DNA from: Antedon mediterranea
Lineage: Eukaryota > Echinodermata > Crinoidea > Comatulida > Antedonidae
Direction of reading: 5' to 3'
Length of the DNA: 64,000 nt
NCBI RefSeq assembly: GCF_964355755.1
Contig: NC_092680.1
Span: 12,191,001-12,255,000, forward strand
Positions 35,942-48,782 of the stretch are shown in pieces (within the stretch, counting starts at the first letter, position 1; each line of letters begins with the position of its first letter). Under the pieces are notes generated by a model, which was given only the letters and a program-made list of their open reading frames with translations, was not told where the DNA came from and did no database searches. The position numbers and the translations under genes are program-made.

Positions 35942-38900
35942 AGATATATATCAGTGAGACACATATAGATCAGCGAGAGAGAGATAGATCAGCGAGAGAG
36001 AGATAGATCAGCGAGAGGGAGATAGATCAGCGAGACACAGATAGATCAGTGAGAGAGAGATAGATCAGCGAGACACAGATAGATCAGCAAGAGAGAGATA
36101 GATCAGCGAAAGAGAGTTAGATCAGCGAGAGAGAGAGATATAGATCAGCGAGACACAGATAGATCAGCGAGAGAGAGATAGATCAGCGAGAGAGAGATAG
36201 ATCAGCGAGAGGGAGATAAATCAGCTAGAGAGAGATAGATCAGCGAGAGAGAGATAGATCAGCGAGAGAGAGATAGATCAGCGAGAGAGATAGATCAGCG
36301 AGAGAGAGATAGATCAGAGAGAGAGAGAGATAGATCAGCGAGAGAGAGATAGATCAGCGAGATAGAGATAGATCAGCGAGATAGAGATAGATAAGCGAGA
36401 GAGAGATAGATAAGCGACAGAGAGATGGATATCAGCGAGAGAGAGATAGATCAGAGAGACACAGATAGATCAGCGGGGGAGAGATAGATCAGCGAGAGAG
36501 AGTTAGATCAGCGAGAGAGAGATAGATCAGCGAGACACAGATAGATCAGCGAGAGAGATATAGATCAGCGACAGAGAGATAGATCAGCGAGAGAGAGATA
36601 GATGAGCGAGAGAGAGATAGGTCAACGACAGAGAGATAGATCAGCGAGAGAGAGATAGATCAGCGACAGAGAGATAGATAGATCAGCGAGAGAGAGATAG
36701 ATCAGCGAGAGAGAGAGATAGATCAGCGAGAGAGATAGATCAGCGAGAGAGAGAGATAGATCAGCGAGAGAGCGATAGATCAGCGAGAGAGCGATAGATC
36801 AGGGAGAGAGAGATAGATCAGCGAGAGAGAGATATATCAGCGAGAGAGAGATATATCAGCGGGAGAGAGATAGATCAGCGAGAGAGAGATAGATCAGCGA
36901 GAAAGAGAGATAGATCAGCGAGAGAGAGATAGATCAGCGAGAGAGAGAGAGAGAGATAGATCAGCGAGAGATAGATAGATCAGCGAGAGAGAGATAGATC
37001 AGCGAGAGGGAGATAAATCAGATAGAGAGAGATAGATCAGCGAGAGAGAGATAGATCAGCGAGAGAGAGATAGATCAGCGAGAGAGAGAGAGAGAGATAG
37101 ATCAGCGAGAGAGAGATAGATAAGCGACAGAGAAATGGATATCAGCGAGAGAGAGATAGATCAGAGAGACACAGATAGATCAGCGGGGGAGAGATAGATC
37201 AGTGAGAGAGAGTTAGATCAGCGAGAGAGAGATAGATCAGCGAGACACAGATAGATAAGCGAGAGAGAGATAGATCAGCAAGACACAGATAGATCAGCGA
37301 GAGAGAGATAGATCAGCGAGAGAGAGATAGATCCGTGAGAGAGAGATAGATCAGCGAGAGAGGGATAGATCAGCGACAGAGAGATAGATCAGCGAGAGAG
37401 AGATAGATGAGCGAGAGAGAGATAGATCAACGACAGAGAGATAGATCAGCGAGAGAGAGATAGATCAGCGACAGAGAGATAGATAGATCAGCGAGAGAGA
37501 GATAGATCAGCGAGAGAGAGAGATAGATCAGCGAGAGAGATATAGATCAGCAAGAGAGAGATAGATCAGCGACAGAGAGATAGATCAGCTAGAGAGAGAT
37601 AGATGAGCGAGAGAGAGATAGATCAGCGAGAGAGATAGATCAGCGAGAGAGAGATAGATCAGCGAGAGAGAGAGATATATCAGCGAGACACATATAGATC
37701 AGCGAGAGAGAGAGATAGATCAGCGAGAGAGAGATAGATCAGCGAGAGGGAGATAGATCAGCGAGACACAGATAGATCAGTGAGAGAGAGATAGATCAGC
37801 GAGACACAGATAGATCAGCGAGAGAGAGATAGATCAGCGAAAGAGAGTTAGATCAGCGAGAGAGAGAGATATAGATCAGCGAGACACAGATAGATCAGCG
37901 AGAGAGAGATAGATCAGCGAGAGAGAGATAGATCAGCGAGATAGAGATAGATCAGCGAGAGAGATAGATCAGCGAGAGAGAGTTAGATCAGCGAGAGAGA
38001 GATAGATCACCGAGACACAGATAGATCAGCAAGAGAGAGATAGATCAGCAAGACACAGATAGATCAGCGAGAGAGAGATAGATCAGCGAGAGAGGGATAG
38101 ATCAGCGAGAGAGAGATAGATCGAGGAGAGAGGGATAGATAAGCGAGAGAGATATAGATCAGCGAGAGAGGGATAGATCTGCGAGAGAGAGATAGATCAG
38201 AGAGAGAGAGAGTGATAGATCCGCAAGAGAGAGATAGATCAGCGAGAGAGAGAGATAGATCAGCGAGAGAGCGATAGATCAGCGAGAGAGAGATAGATCA
38301 GCGAGAGAGAGATAGATCAGCGAGAGAGAGATATATCAGCGAGAGAGAGATATATCAGCGAGAGAGAGATAGATCAGCGAGAGAGAGATAGATCAGCGAG
38401 AAAGAGAGATAGATCAGCGAGAGAGAGAGATAGATCAGCGAGAGAGAGTGAGATAGATCAGCGAGAGAGAGATAGATCAGCGAGAGAGAGATAGATCAGC
38501 GAGAGAGAGATAGATCAGCGAGAGAGATATAGATCAGCGAGAGAGAGAGAGAGATCAGCGAGAGAGATATAGATCAGCGAGAGAGAGATAGATCAGCGAC
38601 AGAGAGATAGATCAGCGACAGAGAGATAGATCAGCGACAGAGAGATAGATCAGCGAGAGAGATAGATCAGCGAGAGAGATAGATCAGCGAGAGAGAGAGA
38701 TATATCAGCGAGACACAGATAGATCAGCGAGAGAGAGATAGATCAGCGAGAGAGAGATAGATCAGCGAGAGGGAGATAGATCAGCGAGACACAGATAAAT
38801 CAGCGAGAGAGAGATAGATCAGCGAGACACATATAGATCAGCGAGAGAGAGAGATAGATCAGCGAGAGAGAGATAGATCAGCGAGAGGGAGATAGATCAG

Positions 38901-41900
38901 CGAGACACAGATAGATCAGTGAGAGAGAGATAGATCAGTGAGACACAGATAGATCAGCGAGAGAGAGATAGATCAGCGAAAGAGAGTTAGATCAGCGAGA
39001 GAGAGAGATATAGATCAGCGAGACACAGATAGATCAGCGAGAGAGAGATAGATCAGCGAGAGAGAGATAGATCAGCGAGAAAGAGATAGATCAGCGAGAT
39101 AGAGATAGATCAGCGAGATAGAGATAGATCAGCGAGAGAGATAGATCAGCGAGAGAGAGATAGATCACCGAGACACAGATAGATCAGCAAGAGAGAGATA
39201 GATCAGCAAGACACAGATAGATCAGCGAGAGAGAGATAGATCAGCGAGAGAGGGATAGATCAGCGAGAGAGAGATAGATCGAGGAGAGAGGGATAGATAA
39301 GCGAGAGAGATATAGATCAGCAAGAGAGGGATAGATCTGCGAGAGAGAGATAGATCAGAGAGAGAGAGATAGATCAGAGAGAGAGAGAGTGATAGATCCG
39401 CGAGAGAGAGATAGATCAGCGAGAGAGAGAGATAGATCAGCGAGAGAGCGATAGATCAGCGAGAGAGAGATAGATCAGCGAGAGAGAGATAGATCAGCGA
39501 GAGAGAGATATATCAGCGAGAGAGAGATAGATCAGCGAGAGAGAGATAGATCAGCGAGAGAGAGATAGATCAGCAAGAAAGAGAGATAGATCAGCGAGAG
39601 AGAGAGATAGATCAGCGAGAGAGAGAGAGATAGATCAGCGAGAGAGAGATAGATCAGCGAGAGAGAGACAGATCAGCGAGAGAGAGATAGATCAGCGAGA
39701 GAGATATAGATCAGCGAGAGAGAGAGAGAGATCAGCGAGAGAGATATAGATCAGCGAGAGAGAGATAGATCAGCGACAGAGAGATAGATCAGCGACAGAG
39801 AGATAGATCAGCGACAGAGAGATAGATCAGCGAGAGAGATAGATCAGCGAGAGAGATAGATCAGCGAGAGAGAGAGATATATCAGCGAGACACAGATAGA
39901 TCAGTGAGAGAGAGATAGATCAGCGAGAGAGAGATAGATCAGCGAGAGGGAGATAGATCAGCGAGACACAGATAGATCAGCGAGAGAGAGATAGATCAGC
40001 GAGACACAGATAGATCAGCGAGAGAGAGATAGATCAGCGAAAAAGAGTTAGATCAGCGAGAGAGAGAGAGATAGATCAGCGAGACACAGATAGATCAGCG
40101 AGAGAGAGATAGATCAGCGAAAGACAGTTAGATCAGCGAGAGAGAGAGAGATAGATCAGCGAGACACAGATAGATCAGCGAGAGAGAGATAGATCAGCGA
40201 GAGAGAGATAGATCAGCGAGAAAGAGATAGATCAGCGAGATAGAGATAGATCAGCGAGATAGAGATAGATCAGCAAGAGAGATAGATCCGCGAGAGAGAG
40301 ATAGATCAGCAAGAAAGAGATATATCAGCGTGAGAGAGATAGATCAGCGAGAGAGAGATAGATCAGCGAGACAGAGATAGATAAGCGAGAGAGAGATAGA
40401 TAAGCGACAGAGAGATGGCTATCAGCGAGAGAGAGATAGATCAGAGAGACACAGTTAGATCAGCGAGAGAGAGATAGATCAGCGAGAGAGTGTTAGATCA
40501 GCGAGAGAGAGATAGATCAGCGAGAGAGAGAGATATATATCAGTGAGACACATATAGATCAGCGAGAGAGAGATAGATCAGCGAGAGAGAGATAGATCAG
40601 CGAGAGGGAGATAGATCAGCGAGACACAGATAGATCAGTGAGAGAGAGATAGATCAGCGAGACACAGATAGATCAGCAAGAGAGAGATAGATCAGCGAAA
40701 GAGAGTTAGATCAGCGAGAGAGAGAGATATAGATCAGCGAGACACAGATAGATCAGCGAGAGAGAGATAGATCAGCGAGAGAGAGATAGATCAGCGAGAG
40801 GGAGATAAATCAGCTAGAGAGAGATAGATCAGCGAGAGAGAGATAGATCAGCGAGAGAGAGATAGATCAGCGAGAGAGATAGATCAGCGAGAGAGAGATA
40901 GATCAGAGAGAGAGAGAGATAGATCAGCGAGAGAGAGATAGATCAGCGAGATAGAGATAGATCAGCGAGATAGAGATAGATAAGCGAGAGAGAGATAGAT
41001 AAGCGACAGAGAGATGGATATCAGCGAGAGAGAGATAGATCAGAGAGACACAGATAGATCAGCGGGGGAGAGATAGATCAGCGAGAGAGAGTTAGATCAG
41101 CGAGAGAGAGATAGATCAGCGAGACACAGATAGATCAGCGAGAGAGATATAGATCAGCGACAGAGAGATAGATCAGCGAGAGAGAGATAGATGAGCGAGA
41201 GAGAGATAGGTCAACGACAGAGAGATAGATCAGCGAGAGAGAGATAGATCAGCGACAGAGAGATAGATAGATCAGCGAGAGAGAGATAGATCAGCGAGAG
41301 AGAGAGATAGATCAGCGAGAGAGATAGATCAGCGAGAGAGAGAGATAGATCAGCGAGAGAGCGATAGATCAGCGAGAGAGCGATAGATCAGGGAGAGAGA
41401 GATAGATCAGCGAGAGAGAGATATATCAGCGAGAGAGAGATATATCAGCGGGAGAGAGATAGATCAGCGAGAGAGAGATAGATCAGCGAGAAAGAGAGAT
41501 AGATCAGCGAGAGAGAGATAGATCAGCGAGAGAGAGAGAGAGAGATAGATCAGCGAGAGATAGATAGATCAGCGAGAGAGAGATAGATCAGCGAGAGGGA
41601 GATAAATCAGATAGAGAGAGATAGATCAGCGAGAGAGAGATAGATCAGCGAGAGAGAGATAGATCAGCGAGAGAGAGAGAGAGAGATAGATCAGCGAGAG
41701 AGAGATAGATAAGCGACAGAGAAATGGATATCAGCGAGAGAGAGATAGATCAGAGAGACACAGATAGATCAGCGGGGGAGAGATAGATCAGTGAGAGAGA
41801 GTTAGATCAGCGAGAGAGAGATAGATCAGCGAGACACAGATAGATAAGCGAGAGAGAGATAGATCAGCAAGACACAGATAGATCAGCGAGAGAGAGATAG

Positions 41901-44900
41901 ATCAGCGAGAGAGAGATAGATCCGTGAGAGAGAGATAGATCAGCGAGAGAGGGATAGATCAGCGACAGAGAGATAGATCAGCGAGAGAGAGATAGATGAG
42001 CGAGAGAGAGATAGATCAACGACAGAGAGATAGATCAGCGAGAGAGAGATAGATCAGCGACAGAGAGATAGATAGATCAGCGAGAGAGAGATAGATCAGC
42101 GAGAGAGAGAGATAGATCAGCGAGAGAGATATAGATCAGCAAGAGAGAGATAGATCAGCGACAGAGAGATAGATCAGCTAGAGAGAGATAGATGAGCGAG
42201 AGAGAGATAGATCAGCGAGAGAGATAGATCAGCGAGAGAGAGATAGATCAGCGAGAGAGAGAGATATATCAGCGAGACACATATAGATCAGCGAGAGAGA
42301 GAGATAGATCAGCGAGAGAGAGATAGATCAGCGAGAGGGAGATAGATCAGCGAGACACAGATAGATCAGTGAGAGAGAGATAGATCAGCGAGACACAGAT
42401 AGATCAGCGAGAGAGAGATAGATCAGCGAAAGAGAGTTAGATCAGCGAGAGAGAGAGATATAGATCAGCGAGACACAGATAGATCAGCGAGAGAGAGATA
42501 GATCAGCGAGAGAGAGATAGATCAGCGAGATAGAGATAGATCAGCGAGAGAGATAGATCAGCGAGAGAGAGTTAGATCAGCGAGAGAGAGATAGATCACC
42601 GAGACACAGATAGATCAGCAAGAGAGAGATAGATCAGCAAGACACAGATAGATCAGCGAGAGAGAGATAGATCAGCGAGAGAGGGATAGATCAGCGAGAG
42701 AGAGATAGATCGAGGAGAGAGGGATAGATAAGCGAGAGAGATATAGATCAGCGAGAGAGGGATAGATCTGCGAGAGAGAGATAGATCAGAGAGAGAGAGA
42801 GTGATAGATCCGCAAGAGAGAGATAGATCAGCGAGAGAGAGAGATAGATCAGCGAGAGAGCGATAGATCAGCGAGAGAGAGATAGATCAGCGAGAGAGAG
42901 ATAGATCAGCGAGAGAGAGATATATCAGCGAGAGAGAGATATATCAGCGAGAGAGAGATAGATCAGCGAGAGAGAGATAGATCAGCGAGAAAGAGAGATA
43001 GATCAGCGAGAGAGAGAGATAGATCAGCGAGAGAGAGTGAGATAGATCAGCGAGAGAGAGATAGATCAGCGAGAGAGAGATAGATCAGCGAGAGAGAGAT
43101 AGATCAGCGAGAGAGATATAGATCAGCGAGAGAGAGAGAGAGATCAGCGAGAGAGATATAGATCAGCGAGAGAGAGATAGATCAGCGACAGAGAGATAGA
43201 TCAGCGACAGAGAGATAGATCAGCGACAGAGAGATAGATCAGCGAGAGAGATAGATCAGCGAGAGAGATAGATCAGCGAGAGAGAGAGATATATCAGCGA
43301 GACACAGATAGATCAGCGAGAGAGAGATAGATCAGCGAGAGAGAGATAGATCAGCGAGAGGGAGATAGATCAGCGAGACACAGATAAATCAGCGAGAGAG
43401 AGATAGATCAGCGAGACACATATAGATCAGCGAGAGAGAGAGATAGATCAGCGAGAGAGAGATAGATCAGCGAGAGGGAGATAGATCAGCGAGACACAGA
43501 TAGATCAGTGAGAGAGAGATAGATCAGTGAGACACAGATAGATCAGCGAGAGAGAGATAGATCAGCGAAAGAGAGTTAGATCAGCGAGAGAGAGAGATAT
43601 AGATCAGCGAGACACAGATAGATCAGCGAGAGAGAGATAGATCAGCGAGAGAGAGATAGATCAGCGAGAAAGAGATAGATCAGCGAGATAGAGATAGATC
43701 AGCGAGATAGAGATAGATCAGCGAGAGAGATAGATCAGCGAGAGAGAGATAGATCACCGAGACACAGATAGATCAGCAAGAGAGAGATAGATCAGCAAGA
43801 CACAGATAGATCAGCGAGAGAGAGATAGATCAGCGAGAGAGGGATAGATCAGCGAGAGAGAGATAGATCGAGGAGAGAGGGATAGATAAGCGAGAGAGAT
43901 ATAGATCAGCAAGAGAGGGATAGATCTGCGAGAGAGAGATAGATCAGAGAGAGAGAGATAGATCAGAGAGAGAGAGAGTGATAGATCCGCGAGAGAGAGA
44001 TAGATCAGCGAGAGAGAGAGATAGATCAGCGAGAGAGCGATAGATCAGCGAGAGAGAGATAGATCAGCGAGAGAGAGATAGATCAGCGAGAGAGAGATAT
44101 ATCAGCGAGAGAGAGATAGATCAGCGAGAGAGAGATAGATCAGCGAGAGAGAGATAGATCAGCAAGAAAGAGAGATAGATCAGCGAGAGAGAGAGATAGA
44201 TCAGCGAGAGAGAGAGAGATAGATCAGCGAGAGAGAGATAGATCAGCGAGAGAGAGACAGATCAGCGAGAGAGAGATAGATCAGCGAGAGAGATATAGAT
44301 CAGCGAGAGAGAGAGAGAGATCAGCGAGAGAGATATAGATCAGCGAGAGAGAGATAGATCAGCGACAGAGAGATAGATCAGCGACAGAGAGATAGATCAG
44401 CGACAGAGAGATAGATCAGCGAGAGAGATAGATCAGCGAGAGAGATAGATCAGCGAGAGAGAGAGATATATCAGCGAGACACAGATAGATCAGTGAGAGA
44501 GAGATAGATCAGCGAGAGAGAGATAGATCAGCGAGAGGGAGATAGATCAGCGAGACACAGATAGATCAGCGAGAGAGAGATAGATCAGCGAGACACAGAT
44601 AGATCAGCGAGAGAGAGATAGATCAGCGAAAAAGAGTTAGATCAGCGAGAGAGAGAGAGATAGATCAGCGAGACACAGATAGATCAGCGAGAGAGAGATA
44701 GATCAGCGAAAGACAGTTAGATCAGCGAGAGAGAGAGAGATAGATCAGCGAGACACAGATAGATCAGCGAGAGAGAGATAGATCAGCGAGAGAGAGATAG
44801 ATCAGCGAGAAAGAGATAGATCAGCGAGATAGAGATAGATCAGCGAGATAGAGATAGATCAGCAAGAGAGATAGATCCGCGAGAGAGAGATAGATCAGCA

Positions 44901-45115
44901 AGAAAGAGATATATCAGCGTGAGAGAGATAGATCAGCGAGAGAGAGATAGATCAGCGAGACAGAGATAGATAAGCGAGAGAGAGATAGATAAGCGACAGA
45001 GAGATGGCTATCAGCGAGAGAGAGATAGATCAGAGAGACACAGTTAGATCAGCGAGAGAGAGATAGATCAGCGAGAGAGTGTTAGATCAGCGAGAGAGAG
45101 ATAGATCAGCGAGAA
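35942..45115. repeat. 4589 bp tandem duplication inside the GA-rich satellite
   Basis: Two copies, about 35942-40530 and 40531-45115. AGATATATATCAGTGAGACA starts at 35942 and 40531; AGACACAGATAGATCAGCAA at 36071 and 40660; AGTGAGAGAGAGTTAGATCA at 37201 and 41790. All three spacings are exactly 4589 bp. Wherever I compared them the copies looked identical, including rare variants (GATCGAGGAGAG, ATCCGTGAG, GATGAGCGAG). That means either a very recent duplication or an assembly artefact. Confidence 0.85.
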
Positions 45116-47180
45116 AGAGAGATAGATCAGCGAGAGAGAGAGATAGATCAGCGAGAGAGAGAGAGATAGATCAGCGAAAGAGAGATAGATCAGCGAGAGA
45201 GAGATAGATCAGCGAGAGAGAGATAGATCAGTGAGAGAGATATAGATCAGCGAGAGAGAGAGAGAGATCAGCGAGAGAGATATAGATCAGCGAGAGAGAG
45301 ATAGATCAGCGACAGAGAGATAGATCAGCGACAGAGAGATAGATCAGCGACAGAGAGATAGATCAGCGAGAGAGATAGATCAGCGATAGAGATAGATCAG
45401 CGAGAGAGAGAGATATATCAGCGAGACACAGATAGATCAGCGAGAGAGAGATAGATCAGCGAGAGAGAGATAGATCAGCGAGAGGGAGATAGATCAGCGA
45501 GACACAGATAGATCAGCGAGAGAGAGATAGATCAGCGAGACACAGATAGATCAGCGAGAGAGAGATAGATCAGCGAAAGAGAGTTAGATCAGCGAGAGAG
45601 AGAGAGATAGATCAGCGAGACACAGATAGATCAGCGAGAGAGAGATAGATTAGCGAAAGACAGTTAGATCAGCGAGAGAGAGAGAGATAGATCAGCGAGA
45701 CACAGATAGATCAGCGAGAGAGAGATAGAGGATAGATCAGCGAGAGAGGGATAGATCAGCGAGAGAGAGATAGATCAGCGAGAGAGGGATAGATCAGCGA
45801 GAGAGAGATAGATCAGCGAGAGAGAGATAGATCAGCGAGAGAGAGATAGATCAACGAGAGAGAGATAGATCAGCGATAGAGGGATAGATCAGCGAGAGAG
45901 ATATAGATCAGCGAGAGAGCGATAGATCAGCGAGAGAGAGATAGATCAGCGAGAGAGAGATAGATCAGCGAGAGAGAGAGATAGATCAGCGAGAGAGAGA
46001 TAGATCAGCGAGAGAGAGATAGATCAGCGAGAGAGAGATAGATCAGCGAGAGAGAGATAGATCAGCGAGAGAGCGATAGATCAGCGAGAGAGAGAGATAG
46101 ATCAGCGAGAGAGCGATAGATCAGCGAGAGAGAGATAGATCAGCGAGAGAGGGATAGATCAGCGAGAGAGGGATAGATCAGCGAGAGAGGGATAGATCAG
46201 CGGGAGAGGGATAGATCAGCGAGAGAGGGATAGATCAGCGAGAGAGAGATAGATCAGCGAGAGAGGGATAGATCAGCGAGAGAGGGATAGATCAGCGAGA
46301 GAGAGATAGATCAGCGAGAGAGAGATAGATCAACGAGAGAGAGATAGATCAGCGAGAGAGGGATAGATCAGCGAGAGAGAGAGATAGATCAGCGAGAGAG
46401 AGATAGATCAGCGAGAGAGAGATAGATCAGCGAGAGAGAGATAGATCAGCGAGATAGAGATAGATCAGCGAGAGAGAGATAGATCAGCGAGATAGAGATA
46501 GATAAGCGAGAGAGAGATAGATCAGCGAGAGAGAGAGATAGATCAGCAAGAGAGAGATATATCAGCGAGAGAGAGATAGATCAGCGAGAGAGAGATAGAT
46601 CAGCGAGAGAGAGATAGATCAGCGAGAGAGAGATAGATAAGCGAGAGAGAGATAGATCAGCGACAGAGAGATAGATTAGCGAGAGAGAGATAGATCAGCG
46701 ACAGAGAGACAGATTAGCGAGAGAGAGATAGATCAACGACAGAGAGATAGATCAGCGAGGAGAGATAGATCAGCGACAGAGAGATAGATAGATCAGCGAG
46801 AGAGAGAGATAGATCAGCGAGAGAGAGAGAGATAGATCAGCGAGAGAGATATAGATCAGCGAGAGAGAGATAGATCAGCGACAGAGAGATATATAAGCGA
46901 GAGAGAGATAGATCAGCGAGAGAGAGATAGATCAGCGAGAGAGAGATAGATCAGCGAGAGAGAGAGATAGATCAGCGAGAGAGAGATAGATCAGCGAGAG
47001 AGAGAGAGAGAGATAGATCAGCGAGAGAAAGATAGATCAGCGAGAGAGAGATAGATCAGCGAGAGAGAGATAGATAAGCGAGAGAGAGAGAGAGAGATCA
47101 GCGAGAGAGAGATAGATCAGCGAGAGAGAGAGATAGATCAACGAGAGAGAGATAGATCAGCGAGAGAGAGATAGATCAGC

Positions 47181-47216
<36 letters not shown>

Positions 47217-47438
47217 GATAGATCAGCGAGAGAGAGAAAGATCAGCGAGAGAGAGATAGATCAGCGAGAGAGAGAGAGATAGATCAGCGAGAGAGAGAGA
47301 GATAGATCAGCGAGAGAGAGATAGATCAGCGAGAGAGAGAGAGGTAGACCAGCGAGAGAGAGATAGATCAGCAAGAGAGAGATAGATCAGCGAGAGAGAG
47401 ATAGATCAGCGAGAGGGAGATAGATCAGTGAGAGGGAG

Positions 47439-48733
47439 TGTCACACAGCCGCAATTACGGCTCTTTCGGACATGTAATATCTGGTAACCACCGGTAAACA
47501 ACGGTAAATAGCCACCACTGTACACATATAAATGTAAAAAGTAAATTTAATAATAATCTTTGACAAACAATTCTTCCTTCTATAATCCAAACCCCACCTA
47601 AAAAAAAACCCCCCCAAAAAACCCAAGCAATTCTCAACCAATGATACAGTACCCCTATTCCCACACAATTTATACACTTTCCCAAATTCCCAATCCTTCC
47701 AGACAAAATATCGACAATCTTCTTATTGTCAGATATAAATCCCAGAAACCCCCCTTCCAAATACAATAATATCACAAGATGAATAATACAATAATAAATG
47801 TCCACAATATCGTTCCTTCTTGCCTTTTCTCCTACGCTGACACAAAACAAATTCGAAAGATAAAAGTTAAAACGATTCCGCAACTAAACAACTCCTCTGC
47901 TCCCGTTCTGCTTGTATTCCCAATTATACTTCTTCTCAACCTGCAACTATCTTCTGACATATAAATAAATGCAATATAAAGTTAAAAATGTTTCTTGAGG
48001 TCCTTCTGCACTGCAATCCGCTCCCCGATCAATTATTTCTTTCTCCTTTTCCACGTAACATAATATCAGTATCAATAAAGTCAGTCTTCGATACTTTCAA
48101 CAAAAGCTTTCTTTAAAAGCAATTAATTCTGCTATTTCCAACAGTTATTATTCGATTTATTAACTTCATGTATCTCACTTTATTTCATTTCTGCTCCAGC
48201 TCTAGATCACCATAATTATTTCCAACTCACAATTTATTAACTTCATGTATATCACCTTATTTCGTTTCTGCTTCAGCTCTATATCACCATAATTATTTCC
48301 AACTCACAATTTACTAACTTCATGTAGATCACCTTATTTCCTTTCCGCTTCAGCTCTATATCACCATACTTCTTTCCAACCCACAATTTATTAACTTCAT
48401 ATATACCACTTTACTTCCTTTCTGCTTCAACATAACATAACCCTCCTTCTCTGTCTCCTCTCAATTTTCATCTCCTTCTCAAACTTCCCTCAATTGCACA
48501 CATACCACCACCTTATCCTTCTCAACCAATCAGCAACTCACACACCAACTCAACTCTTACACCTCTCCTCCAATCAGCAACCTCCACACACTCCTTCTCT
48601 GCACACTAACACTCTGCTCCACTGGCTTCAAACAATAGTTTCCTAAAACAAAAGAAAGGTTCAAATAATGAAAACAAAAGGAAAAGTAAGAATAACTTGC
48701 ACAATAAATACGAAACTTATGTCACTTGTGACA
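47439..48733 (-). repeat. 3' LTR of the Gmr1-like element
   Basis: 1295 bp, plus-strand ends TGTCACACAGCC and CTTGTGACA. It holds four tandem copies of a 77 bp unit starting at 48161, 48238, 48315 and 48392 (TAACTTCAT...). In element orientation these lie in the first half of the LTR, where U3 enhancers belong. Short open frames here (47441-47964) are not believed to be genes. Confidence 0.93.
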
Positions 48734-48736
48734 TTT

Positions 48737-48750
48737 ACTCCCCTCTAAAA
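48737..48750 (-). other. Polypurine tract of the Gmr1-like element
   Basis: The minus strand reads AGAGGGGAGTAAA immediately before the 3' LTR. A purine run at this position is where plus-strand DNA synthesis is primed. Confidence 0.65.
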
Positions 48751-48782
48751 GAAATATGTACCAACATTTTCTCTAAATATAT

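Larger units (their letters stand above)
24227..47438. repeat. 23 kb GA-rich satellite (core GATAGATCAGCGAGAGAGA)
   Basis: More than a thousand tandem units of about 18-24 bp, all in one orientation. GATAGATCAGCGA is nearly constant and the following (GA)n tract varies. Variant units such as GACACAGATAGATCAGC, GACAGAGAGATAG, GGGGGAGAG, GTTAGATCAGC and GATAAGCGA serve as landmarks and show nested large duplications (separate entries). The plus strand is almost all purine apart from the TC in GATC, the C of AGCGA and the T in GATA. Apparent open frames are repeat artefacts. The same array resumes at 54892 after the retrotransposon. Confidence 0.97.

Noticed and set aside
24227-47438. CRISPR-like look of regularly repeated GATCAGCGAGAG units
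   Set aside because: Units are contiguous, with only (GA)n length changes and no unique spacers. The setting is eukaryotic, so this is a minisatellite.
47441-47964. Open frames of 61-142 residues in the LTR, duplicated at 53599-54122
   Set aside because: They lie wholly in LTR sequence, have no family resemblance, and overlap on both strands.
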